This document shows positions 37,201-44,936 of a DNA stretch of 64,000 nucleotides, piece by piece. A model generated the notes under the pieces. That model did no database searches. It saw nothing but the letters and a program-made list of their open reading frames with translations, and had not been told where the DNA came from. Made by a program: the position numbers and the translations under genes. How positions within the stretch are numbered: position 1 is the stretch's first letter; every line of letters starts with the position of its first letter. Origin of the DNA: Dyella monticola (GTDB lineage: Bacteria > Pseudomonadota > Gammaproteobacteria > Xanthomonadales > Rhodanobacteraceae); the NCBI RefSeq assembly GCF_003363155.1, contig NZ_QRBE01000005.1:124001-188000 (forward strand), read 5' to 3'.

Positions 37201-40200
37201 GGCACCGGCGGTGACACCTTTGAGCTGGGTGGCAGCGCCAACGGCTCGCTCAACGCAAGCTTCGGCGAACAGGGCAGCGGTGCGCAGTTCAAAGGCTTTG
37301 CCACCTATGAAAAGACCGGCAGCAGCACGTGGACGCTGAGCGGTTCGTCCAATCTCAATGAAGTGTGGCAAGTCCAGGGTGGCGAGCTGGACCTGGTCGG
37401 CAGCAGCACGTTCAACGGCGGTTTCAGCGCGTCCTCGGGCACCACCCTGGGCGTGGCCAATGGCGTGTCAGTGACGGGTGCGGGCGGTACCAATGGTGGT
37501 TACGGCGCGAAATACGCCGCTGGCGGCACGGGTGGCGCGGGCAGCGCGGCGGTGAGCGGCGCTGGGTTCACTTTAAACAACCAAAGTCAGATCACGGGCG
37601 GCACCGCGGGTTCAGGTGGGGCCGGCGGATCGGGCGCCGCTGCGGGCCTCTATAACGCCGGTTCCGGCTACACGACGCTGCCGGCCGGCGGTGCTGGCGC
37701 GGTGGGCGGCATGGGTGGTGCGGGCGGTGCGGCCGTGAACGGCTCGGGCCTCACCCTCAGCAATACGGGCACCATCACGGGCGGCCTGGGCGGCGCGGGC
37801 GGTACCGGTGGCGAAGGTGGCTTCGGCGGAAAATACGGTGGTACGACACCGCCCGCATCGACGGGCCCCGCAAGCATCACGGCCGGCAACGGCGGTACGG
37901 GTGGCATCGGTGGGGCCGGCGGTCAGGGTGGCGTGGGTGTTTACGCCACCGGTTCCAGCGCGCTGGTCAATAGCGGTTCGATCATGGGCGGCAAGGGCGG
38001 CAAGGGTGGCGTCGGTGGTTACGGCGGCTATGGCGGCTGGGTGGCAGACCCCGCCAGCGGCACCATCGGCAACGGTGGTGCCGGCGGTGACGGCGGCACA
38101 GGCGGCGTCGGTGGCGCGGGTGGTGCGGCCGTCAGCGGTACGTCCTTCACGCTCACCAACAACAACGGGATCGCGGGTGGCAATGGCGGTGCGGGTGGCG
38201 CGGGCGGTAATGGAGCCGGTTTGTTTAACAATCTGCCCTTCCCGATTATCCCGAACGGCAACGGCGGCGCGGGCGGTAGTGGTGGTGCGGGCGGCGCCGG
38301 TGGCAACGGCGGCGCGGGCGTGACCGGCACCCATTTCATTTTGACGAACAACGACTACATCGCGGGCGGCAACGGCGGCAATGGCGGTTTCGGTGGTGTC
38401 GGCCATTCCGGCAGCTACGCAAACGGCAATGGTGGTAAGGGTGGTAATAACGGCAATGGTGGAGCGGGCGGCCAGGGCGGCAATGGCGTTGAGGGCAGCC
38501 AATTCACGCTGACCAACGCTGGCTATGTGCAAGGCGGCAACGGCGGTCGTGGCGGCTACGGTGGCTCCAACGCGGGCGAAGGTGGCGGGACACAGACCGG
38601 CGCTGGCGGCAACGGCGGCAATAGTGGCGCGGGTGGCGCTGGCGGCGCGGGTGGCGCGGCGGTCAGCGGGAACCATTTCGTCGTGGTGAATAGCGGCTAC
38701 GTTTACGGTGGCCAGGGCGGCACCGGTGGTTTTGCCGGTTACGGCGGGGCGGGTGGCCGATCCAGTTCCGGCAATGGCGGCACCGGCGGCAACGGGGGTG
38801 CCGGCGGGCTGGGTGGTGCAGGTGGTGCTGGCGTCACCGGTACGTACTTCACGCTCACCAACACCGGCACCATTGCGGGCGGTGCCGGCGGCAACGGCGG
38901 CCTGGGCGGTGTTGGTGCGCAAGGTGGCTACAGCGCCAGCTTGATCGGAGGCAATACCGGCAGCCCGGGAGTAGGCGGTGCGGGCGGTGCGGGCGGCAAC
39001 GGCGTGGAAGGTAGCGAATTTACCTTCACCAACACCGGAGCCGTCACAGGCGGTAACGGTGGCAACGGCGGCGACGGCTACGGCGCTTACGGCGGAGGGC
39101 GTTCCTCGACCGGCACAGGCGGCAACGGCGCCAACGGCACGGGTGGCGGTACCGGTGGGGCGGGCGGCGCGGCGGTGAGCGGCGGTAACGGCGCATCCAT
39201 CATCAACGACTATCAGCTCGTGGGTGGCAATGGCGGCGCTGGCGGCAAGGGTGGGTATGGTGGCTATGGTGGCTACTCGACCCAAGGTGCGGGCGGCACG
39301 GGTGGTAACGGCGGCGTTGGCGGTGTTGGCGGTGTCGGTGGCGTGGGTGTTACGGGCAATGGATTCGCGCTCACCAATAACGACGCCATTGCCGGCGGCA
39401 GCGGCGGCACCGGTGGCAATGGCGGGGGCGGGAACGGTGCAGGCCGGGGCGCGAATGGCGTGTTTGGCGCCATCGGCAGCTCCAGCGCGGGCGGCAGCGG
39501 CGGTGCTGGCGGAGCCGGTGTCAGTGGCTCGGGCTTCGTTGCTGCCAATGCCGGCTCGATCATCGGCGGCGCAGGCGGAGATGGTGGCGAAGGTGGCCAG
39601 GCGAATTTCTCCGGCAGCGTCTCTGGCAATGGCGGTAACGGCGGCATGGGTGGCGCGGGCGTCAGCGGCGCCACCTTCAGCCTGACCAATACCGGCAGCA
39701 TCACTGGCGGTAATGGCGGCGCAGCGGGAACGGCTGGCTACGCCGGCAACGGCAACACGGCCGGCGCGGCTGGCACCGGTGGTGCGGGCGGCGTGGGCGT
39801 GGTATCGACCGGCGGCAGCACCATCATCAATGCAGGCACGATTGCTGGCGGCACGAGCGCGACTGGCGTGCAGGCCGATGCGGTGGATCTGAGCGGCGGC
39901 GGCAATACGCTGGTGATCGAAGCCACCAGCAATGGCGTTGGCAAATTCATCGGTAATGTGGTCAGCACCAGCGGTACCACCAACGGCGGCGATACGTTCG
40001 CGCTCGGCGGCAGCACCAATGCCACCTTTGACCTGGGTCAGGTCGGCGCGATGGGTAGCGGCACCGCGATCCAGGGCTTCACGCAGTTCGCCAAGGCGGG
40101 CACGAGTACGTGGACGTTGAGCGGTGCCGGCAACGCCAGCCAGTCGTGGACGATCACCGACGGCACGCTGGCGGGCAACAGCACGAGCATCGTCGGCAAC

Positions 40201-42018
40201 GTGACGTTCTCGGCGGTGAGCGGCGGCAGTCCCAACCTTACGTTTGATCAGACGGCTAACGGCAGCTTCAGTGGCGTGATCAGCGGCGATGGCGCGTTCA
40301 CCAAGAGCGGTGCGGGCACGTTGATCCTCACCGGCGGCAATACATACACCGGCACCACCACCATCAGCGGCGGCATGCTGCAGGTGGGCAATGGCGGCAC
40401 CAGCGGCGCGTTGAGTAACACCGTGGTGGATAACGCGGCGCTGGCATTTGATCGCAGCGATACGGTGGTTTACGCCGGTGCGATCAGCGGCAGCGGTAGC
40501 CTGGCGCTGACTGGCACCGGCAGTGTGATCCTGGATGGCGTCAACACCTACACCGGCGGTACGACGGTGGCGTCGGGCATGTTGGAAGTGGGCGACAGCG
40601 CGCACCCGGGTGCATCGCTGCAAGGCAATGTCACGGTAGATGCGGGCGGTATGCTGCGCGGTCACGGCACCATTGACGGCAATGTCATCAACGACGGCAC
40701 TGTATGGCCAGGCGGTTCGGTGGGTGTGCTGACGATCAACGGCAACTACACGCAGAACGCAGGCGCGACGTTGCAGATCGACATGACGCCGACGCAGGCA
40801 TCGGAGCTGGATGTGACCGGCAGCGCCACCCTGGCGGGTACGCTGGAGCTGATCTACGCACCGGGCACGTACACGCAAAGCAGCTACACGCTGGTGAGTG
40901 CGAAGTCGGTGACCGGACAGTTCACCAGCACCGTTGCGAACGGTGCCGCGCCCGCTAACGCACAAGTGAGTTATGGCGCCTCGCAGGCCGATCTCGTCTT
41001 CACGCCTGCGGGTTCCACCACGCCTTCGGCACGGGTCGCACCGAACGACGGAAGCGTCTACGGCAACCTGATGCGTGCGGACAACCTGGTCGGTCAGCAA
41101 TCGCTGACCACCGTGCTGGGAGCTACGTTGCGTTCGACCGAAACCGCATGCAATGGCACGGATGCTGCGCATTCCAATACCCTGGCTTCGGCGTGCAACA
41201 GCGGCTTGTGGGTGCAATACAGCGGCAGCAGCAATTCGTTGTCTGGCACCAATGGTCTGAACAGCACCGTATTCGGGCTGCAGGGCGGTTGGGATCGGGC
41301 CGTGGCTGACACGGCACACGTCGGTGTGGAAGCGGGCTTCGATCGCATCAACGGTAACGATCGCGACGGCGGCAACGGCACGATCGACGATGTCCACGGC
41401 GGTTTGTATGCCTTTGCCAACACCGGTCAGGTGGTGGTGTCGGGCATGATCGACGAAACGCACAGCAGCTATCGCGTGTATCGCCAGACGGGTGTCGGCC
41501 GCAGCGTTGCGTCGCCCGACGGTGACACCACGGCGGCAGCATTGCAGGCGGCATGGCCGTTGACGGCGGCACAATGGCAGATCACACCGGCCGTAGGTGC
41601 GTTGTATCAACACCAGAGCTTGAACGCGTTCGGCGAGACGTTGGCGAGCACCAGTCCGTTGGCTTCAGCCTTCCCTGTGCAGGGCGCGCATAGCACGTAC
41701 AACACCATGCAGCCGTATGCGATGGTGGCGTTCACGCATCCGTTCGTGGCACAGGGTGTGAGCTATGTGCCGCAATTCTCCGTGGGTTACCGTTATGACA
41801 CGCGCAATGGCAACACCCCGGTTGTGCAAGAGACGGCCCAGGACGGCACCGTGTTCGGCATGCCCGGCGATACGCTGGGTCGTGGTACGGCCACGGTCGG
41901 CGCACGTATCACCGCGCAGGCGGGTGCGTCATGGAGCCTGTACCTGGACTACCAAGGGCAGTTCAGCGGTCGCCTCAATGACAACGCATTGAGCGTGGGC
42001 TTCACCAAGAAGTTCTAA
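34300..42018 (+). CDS. Giant Gly/Ala-rich type Va autotransporter
   Basis: A 2572-residue surface protein. It opens with an extended signal peptide (ESPR, MNRIYRLVFNRTLGVM), likely cleaved after Ala64. The passenger has about a dozen Gly-rich units per half, each with a short beta core of the type GSGFTLTNxGTIxGG between GGxGG runs. Each half ends in a similar non-Gly-rich cassette (37021-37470 and 39796-40240). Passenger-associated repeats follow (GAGTLILTGGNTYTGTT and a relative). The C-terminal beta-barrel occupies about residues 2270-2572 and ends in the required Phe (TKKF). It is probably a beta-solenoid adhesin or surface layer; no catalytic or protease motif was seen. Confidence 0.93.
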   Translation: MNRIYRLVFNRTLGVMQVASELVNAPKGGVGGGAEASSKPALKSRLLALAVTAALVAVAAPAQAQYYIGANGGTGGNGVVGSASGGAGTVSSGAYANSGGTGGAYGGSGSSGLGAHGSGGAGGAANMPGAGGAGATAATHGYGGGGGGGGSIGSAGGGGGGGGAAGYVATGGIFVNTGGVWGGNGGNGGNGNPGAYASSSGNGGGGGGGGAGIYATSGSTIIAGASTVVGGGNGGNGGGGYIAPAGGGGGAGVAGSGFTLTINDGGRVWGGYGGNGGGQLGDGGIGGAGGAGGAGVVGSSVTINNNSGAIFGGNGTNGTSDTYGGSGGAGAAAVTMVNSSLTNQGSITGGYGGAGGSGQTGGIAGAGGVGVMATGNSTIINGSGGFIAGGRGGEGGGASGYQLGTPVASATGGAGGAGVAGSGFTLTNEDTIWGGDGGSGAAGIAGSSGRGSNYSGYGGATGGTGAAGGVGVSGTSITIGNSGLGGIRGGTGGDGGTGGAGGSGVYSNSIAGAGGAGGAGGAGGSGGAGISGSNLSVTSTAGIYGGDGGNGGTGGVGAYGASASNAPVGTINGGAGGSGGAGGAGGTGGAGIYGTNVTLTNSDVTRGGGGGAGGTGGAGGIGGSSGSSGNPVSGAAAGQGGAGGAGGMGGAGMVGSGFTVTNNSMFYGGTGGNGGRGGDGATTGSSYLTNGQTGGAGGAGGAGGAGGTGVIAYASTSTLSNYGRLGGGEGGSGGNGGAGGAGGSVASGPNIPSGGNGGVGGAGGYGGTGGAAVVARSGFTLNNGAGAFITGGRGGFGGSGGAGGAAGASAGGDGTSGLGGAGGTGGMAVTGLGFVVVNAGSIYGGSGGDGGGPGVGGTPGNGGAGGVAINGSGFTLTNSGTIRGGGGGGGGFDPSTVTLGGAGMGGVAVVSTGGSTITNSGTISGGYDFNGFQQVDAIDFSGGGNVLVLEAGSVINGNVISTSGTGTGTGGDTFELGGSANGSLNASFGEQGSGAQFKGFATYEKTGSSTWTLSGSSNLNEVWQVQGGELDLVGSSTFNGGFSASSGTTLGVANGVSVTGAGGTNGGYGAKYAAGGTGGAGSAAVSGAGFTLNNQSQITGGTAGSGGAGGSGAAAGLYNAGSGYTTLPAGGAGAVGGMGGAGGAAVNGSGLTLSNTGTITGGLGGAGGTGGEGGFGGKYGGTTPPASTGPASITAGNGGTGGIGGAGGQGGVGVYATGSSALVNSGSIMGGKGGKGGVGGYGGYGGWVADPASGTIGNGGAGGDGGTGGVGGAGGAAVSGTSFTLTNNNGIAGGNGGAGGAGGNGAGLFNNLPFPIIPNGNGGAGGSGGAGGAGGNGGAGVTGTHFILTNNDYIAGGNGGNGGFGGVGHSGSYANGNGGKGGNNGNGGAGGQGGNGVEGSQFTLTNAGYVQGGNGGRGGYGGSNAGEGGGTQTGAGGNGGNSGAGGAGGAGGAAVSGNHFVVVNSGYVYGGQGGTGGFAGYGGAGGRSSSGNGGTGGNGGAGGLGGAGGAGVTGTYFTLTNTGTIAGGAGGNGGLGGVGAQGGYSASLIGGNTGSPGVGGAGGAGGNGVEGSEFTFTNTGAVTGGNGGNGGDGYGAYGGGRSSTGTGGNGANGTGGGTGGAGGAAVSGGNGASIINDYQLVGGNGGAGGKGGYGGYGGYSTQGAGGTGGNGGVGGVGGVGGVGVTGNGFALTNNDAIAGGSGGTGGNGGGGNGAGRGANGVFGAIGSSSAGGSGGAGGAGVSGSGFVAANAGSIIGGAGGDGGEGGQANFSGSVSGNGGNGGMGGAGVSGATFSLTNTGSITGGNGGAAGTAGYAGNGNTAGAAGTGGAGGVGVVSTGGSTIINAGTIAGGTSATGVQADAVDLSGGGNTLVIEATSNGVGKFIGNVVSTSGTTNGGDTFALGGSTNATFDLGQVGAMGSGTAIQGFTQFAKAGTSTWTLSGAGNASQSWTITDGTLAGNSTSIVGNVTFSAVSGGSPNLTFDQTANGSFSGVISGDGAFTKSGAGTLILTGGNTYTGTTTISGGMLQVGNGGTSGALSNTVVDNAALAFDRSDTVVYAGAISGSGSLALTGTGSVILDGVNTYTGGTTVASGMLEVGDSAHPGASLQGNVTVDAGGMLRGHGTIDGNVINDGTVWPGGSVGVLTINGNYTQNAGATLQIDMTPTQASELDVTGSATLAGTLELIYAPGTYTQSSYTLVSAKSVTGQFTSTVANGAAPANAQVSYGASQADLVFTPAGSTTPSARVAPNDGSVYGNLMRADNLVGQQSLTTVLGATLRSTETACNGTDAAHSNTLASACNSGLWVQYSGSSNSLSGTNGLNSTVFGLQGGWDRAVADTAHVGVEAGFDRINGNDRDGGNGTIDDVHGGLYAFANTGQVVVSGMIDETHSSYRVYRQTGVGRSVASPDGDTTAAALQAAWPLTAAQWQITPAVGALYQHQSLNAFGETLASTSPLASAFPVQGAHSTYNTMQPYAMVAFTHPFVAQGVSYVPQFSVGYRYDTRNGNTPVVQETAQDGTVFGMPGDTLGRGTATVGARITAQAGASWSLYLDYQGQFSGRLNDNALSVGFTKKF
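34507..37020 (+). repeat. Gly-rich passenger block 1
   Basis: Imperfect units of roughly 50-75 codons alternating a beta core (for example AGVAGSGFTLTN) with GGA/GGN-type triplets. About 14 were counted by eye. GGC/GGT-rich DNA makes this stretch prone to slippage and assembly error. Confidence 0.8.
37021..37470 (+). repeat. Passenger cassette A
   Basis: Encodes VSTGGSTITNSGTISGG, DAIDFSGGGNVLVLEAGS, a GGDTFELGGS motif and STWTLSG, ending the first Gly-rich block. A diverged copy (cassette B) ends the second block about 2.78 kb later. Confidence 0.8.
37471..39795 (+). repeat. Gly-rich passenger block 2
   Basis: About 13 further units of the block 1 type (for example AGVTGTYFTLTNTGTIAGG), opening just after cassette A. 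Confidence 0.8.
39796..40240 (+). repeat. Passenger cassette B
   Basis: Encodes VSTGGSTIINAGTIAGG, DAVDLSGGGNTLVIEATS, GGDTFALGGS and STWTLSG: the counterpart of cassette A in the same order, followed directly by passenger-associated repeats. Confidence 0.8.
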
Positions 42019-42036
42019 CGCATGAGCGTCACTGGA

Positions 42037-42054
42037 CCCCGGCTTTCGCCGGGG
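42037..42054. repeat. REP-like hairpin after the giant autotransporter
   Basis: Stem CCCCGGC/GCCGGGG (42037-42043 and 42048-42054), TTTC loop, 19 nt after the stop codon and between convergent genes. Same family as 8689-8708; may serve as a terminator. Confidence 0.65.
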
Positions 42055-42137
42055 CGACGCAAGCAGAGGGCACACGGATGTGCCCGACGTTCGCACCTAC
42101 GGAATCGGTAGCGTCACCGGTGAAGCAGCACGCGGCA

Positions 42138-42632
42138 TCACGCCGCGAGGCCGCGCTCCATGATCCATTCACCGTTGGCAGCCGTGCCGACGCGCACGAA
42201 ACCCAACCCGGCAAGCAGCCGCTGCCCTGCACGCCGTTCGAGCTTGCGGTTCTCGACGGTGACGATCAGGCGCTGTGGCGCGCCGGGCTCCTGCGCGAGC
42301 GCGGTGAACCCTTCGATCATGTGCTCCATCATGCGGGTACCCAAGCCTCGCATGCGGCTGCTCGGGCGGATAAAAATACGCACAAACCCGTACGACTTGC
42401 CGTAATCGTCCATGCGGATGGCAACGGTGCAGACACCGGCGATGGCGTCACCCTCATGCAGCAGACACGCGGCCTCCCAGCTGCGGCGCCAGGCTTCGTC
42501 GGCGCTGGGCAGCACGCCTTCACGCATCCAAAGCGCGACCAGTTCCCGTCGCAGCGCCTGGGACATACCACCGAAAATCCATTGCACCTTCATCCGTCGG
42601 GTTGCGTGAGCCGGATGGTCGGTATCGATCAT
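42138..42632 (-). CDS. GNAT-family N-acetyltransferase
   Basis: A 164-residue acetyltransferase. The acetyl-CoA binding segment is visible as IFIRPSSRMRGLGTRMMEHM (near 95-115), the R/Q-x-x-G-x-G/A motif being RMRGLG. A late LLAGLGFVRVG strand completes the fold. The start at 42632 is chosen for its GAGGGGGG site; an upstream GTG/ATG frame would extend over the divergent gap. It converges on the autotransporter gene. The substrate is not predictable. Confidence 0.85.
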   Translation of the reverse strand: MIDTDHPAHATRRMKVQWIFGGMSQALRRELVALWMREGVLPSADEAWRRSWEAACLLHEGDAIAGVCTVAIRMDDYGKSYGFVRIFIRPSSRMRGLGTRMMEHMIEGFTALAQEPGAPQRLIVTVENRKLERRAGQRLLAGLGFVRVGTAANGEWIMERGLAA

Positions 42633-42774
42633 GAACCCCCCTCGCCTGCATGCATGCGCGCGGCGTCGTTCAAGCGTAGCATGCGCGACGTGGGTGCTTG
42701 CCGGACGCATAACAAACGCGCGGCTAAACTGAACGCACCAGGTGACGTTCTAGCCGCGCATCATGAGGTTGACC

Positions 42775-42963
42775 ATGTACCGTCTCATCACCGTGCTTCT
42801 GTTCATTGCGGCACTGGTCGTCACCGTTTTGGGTTTCGGCCCGCTGTTCTTCGGTGCGCCGCTCATCGGTATCGTGTTGGTCGCCGCGGGTCTGGCGTGT
42901 GAAATCTGCGGCTGGCGACGCATCGTGCAGGTCCGGCGACGCACCGTGGCCAATGCACGGTAA
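42775..42963 (+). CDS. Small two-helix membrane protein
   Basis: A 62-residue protein with two hydrophobic helices (about 4-24 and 28-46) joined by a short FFGAP turn and followed by a basic Arg-rich tail, predicting a cytoplasmic C-terminus. The ATG at 42775 has GAGG 6 nt upstream; an in-frame ATG at 42763 lacks one. No family is recognised. It stands alone between the acetyltransferase and the copper oxidase, with a 6-bp hairpin (42973-42989) after its stop. Confidence 0.6.
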   Translation: MYRLITVLLFIAALVVTVLGFGPLFFGAPLIGIVLVAAGLACEICGWRRIVQVRRRTVANAR

Positions 42964-43079
42964 TTCCTGAACGCAGGCGCTTGGCCTGCAACACCGTTGT
43001 CATCCGGGCCGCTTAGGGTCTTAAGGATGATTAACGCATTCGATGCTGGCATGCGGTGCGTACGCATGCAGGCTTGCCC

Positions 43080-44729
43080 ATGACGATCACACGGCGCGAT
43101 TTTCTGCGCGGTGCCGGCGCGTGCGTCGGGATGTATGTGCTTGGCGACGCATGGCGCTCAGCCCATGCGGCGGCGATGCCCATGGCCATGCCGATGCGCA
43201 CCACCGCAGCGATGCTGGCGGCGCCGAAGGTGCCGTTGATCAGCCCGACCTCGCTGGCGCGTTTCGTCGATCCACTGCCGATACCGTCGATTGCGCGCGC
43301 TGCCGGGCAACGTGCTCATCCGTCCCAACCCGAGCGTACGCTGCCCTACTACCGTTTGGACATGCGCGCCTGCACCGCGCGCCTGCATCGCGATATCCCG
43401 CCGACATCGCTGTGGGGATATGGCGGCCAGTTTCCGGGTCCGACGATCGAGGCGCGAAAGGGTGAACCACTGCTGGTGGAATGGGTGAATGCGTTGCCGC
43501 CGAAGCATTTTCTTCCCATCGATCACAGCATTCACGGCGCCGAGCGCGACAAGCCGGAGGTGCGCGCGATCACGCACGTGCACGGTGCGCGTGTTTCCGC
43601 CGATGCCGATGGATTTCCAGAGGATTGGTTCACGCCAGGGCATTCGGCGCTGTATCGCTACGGCAACGAACAGGATGCGGCCACGCTGTGGTATCACGAT
43701 CACGCAATGGGCATCACGCGCCTGAACATCTATGCCGGTCTTGTAGGTACCTACATCGTGCGCGATGAAGAAGAAGCGGCGCTCGGCCTGCCTTCCGGCG
43801 ATGCCGATATTCCGCTGATCTTGTGCGATCGGCTGGTGGCGCAGAACGGGCAGCTTTATTACCCGGTGTCGGATGATCCGTCCGCACCCTGGGTGATGCA
43901 GTGCGAAGGCAATCTGGTGCTGTGCAATGGCAAGATCTTTCCCTATCTGGAGGTGGAGCCGCGACGTTACCGTCTGCGCATGATCAACGTCGCGAACACA
44001 CGCTTCTTCGATTTATCGCTGTCACACGATCTTCCGTTTCAGCAGGTGGCAAGCGATCAAGGCTTATTGGCCGCTCCGCTGCAGCGCGCGCGCATCGAGC
44101 TGTATCCGGCCGAGCGCGCGGACGTGGTGATCGATTTCTCCGCCGTTGCGGGAAAGTCGGTGCAACTGCGGCATGAAGCCGACGGCATCCTGGAATTTCG
44201 CGTGCGCGAACAAGGTCGACGCGATATGTCCTCCGTGCCGGCAACGCTGCGTTCGGTGCCGCGCATCGACCCAGTCAGTGCCGTACAAAATCGCATCCTC
44301 ACGCTCAATGAAGTCGACGATGCCAACGGCAACGCCATGACGATGTTGCTCGATGGCAAGCGCTGGTCCGACCCGATCAGCGAAAGCCCTCGCCAAAACA
44401 GCATCGAAACCTGGAGTTTCGTCAACCTGACGGGCGATGCACATCCGATTCATCTGCACCTCGTGCGCTTCCAGATCGTCGATCGCCGGCCGTTCGACCT
44501 GTTCGCCTGGAACGCGCACCGCAAACTCGTGTTCACCGGTCCGGCGATCTCGCCTGAACCGCACGAGCTGGGTTGGAAAGACACCGTGCGCGCCGATCCG
44601 GGCATGGTCACGCGCATCGCGATGCGCTTCGAGGGCGAGCCCGGGCGCTACGTATGGCACTGCCACTTCCTCGAGCACGAGGACAACGAAATGATGCGTC
44701 CTTACCGCGTACTGCCGGCGCAATCCTAA
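43080..44729 (+). CDS. Tat-exported multicopper oxidase (CotA/bilirubin-oxidase-like)
   Basis: A 549-residue periplasmic oxidase with three cupredoxin domains. The N-terminus has a Tat signal (RRDFLRG), which fixes the start at 43080; the ATG 24 bp upstream would only lengthen it. All four copper-ligand clusters are present in order: HVHG (near 170), WYHDHAMG (near 212), HPIHLH (near 465) and HCHFLEHEDNEMM (near 530), the last giving the Cys-His ligands of type 1 copper. A short Met/Pro/Ala-rich stretch follows the signal. The family oxidises phenols, bilirubin or metal ions with O2; the natural substrate is unknown, and Cu or Mn handling is possible. Confidence 0.93.
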   Translation: MTITRRDFLRGAGACVGMYVLGDAWRSAHAAAMPMAMPMRTTAAMLAAPKVPLISPTSLARFVDPLPIPSIARAAGQRAHPSQPERTLPYYRLDMRACTARLHRDIPPTSLWGYGGQFPGPTIEARKGEPLLVEWVNALPPKHFLPIDHSIHGAERDKPEVRAITHVHGARVSADADGFPEDWFTPGHSALYRYGNEQDAATLWYHDHAMGITRLNIYAGLVGTYIVRDEEEAALGLPSGDADIPLILCDRLVAQNGQLYYPVSDDPSAPWVMQCEGNLVLCNGKIFPYLEVEPRRYRLRMINVANTRFFDLSLSHDLPFQQVASDQGLLAAPLQRARIELYPAERADVVIDFSAVAGKSVQLRHEADGILEFRVREQGRRDMSSVPATLRSVPRIDPVSAVQNRILTLNEVDDANGNAMTMLLDGKRWSDPISESPRQNSIETWSFVNLTGDAHPIHLHLVRFQIVDRRPFDLFAWNAHRKLVFTGPAISPEPHELGWKDTVRADPGMVTRIAMRFEGEPGRYVWHCHFLEHEDNEMMRPYRVLPAQS

Positions 44730-44835
44730 GCATTGCGTCAAGGCGGCGTGCACGTGGTCACGTTTGTCGCAGCACTGTCATGCAGTCATGACGTGATGTC
44801 GCGCGCTTGCCAACGTCGCGTCATCTAAGCGGCGC

Positions 44836-44877
44836 AGACTTCTCGGCGGTTTGCGGGGGAAGTCTCTAACGCAAACC
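44836..44877 (+). promoter_or_regulatory. Interleaved inverted repeats before the phosphoesterase gene
   Basis: Two perfect repeats interlock: AGACTTC/GAAGTCT (44836-44842 and 44859-44865) and GGTTTGCG/CGCAAACC (44848-44855 and 44870-44877). As RNA they are mutually exclusive hairpins (or a pseudoknot) ending 60 nt before the ATG. Further upstream, CTGTCAT (44775-44781) and CAGTCAT (44783-44789) resemble Pho-box halves, but with a 1-nt rather than 4-nt gap. Confidence 0.45.
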
Positions 44878-44936
44878 GTAATCAGGGGGATTACTCGATT
44901 GCAGGTATCGCAGCACGCCAGCAGGAGACACCAGAT

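Noticed and set aside
34507-39795. Repeat-rich DNA considered as a CRISPR array or satellite
   Set aside because: Units are coding, in frame, variable in length, and lack conserved direct repeats with unique spacers.
37612-41613. A 1333-codon open frame antisense to the Gly-rich autotransporter
   Set aside because: It mirrors GGC/GGT repeats (giving Ala/Thr/Ala runs), has no start signal or family, and the sense strand carries a complete ESPR-to-barrel protein.
44775-44789. A Pho box before the phosphoesterase gene
   Set aside because: Two half-sites are present but separated by 1 nt instead of 4, so not called as a PhoB site; kept only as a remark.
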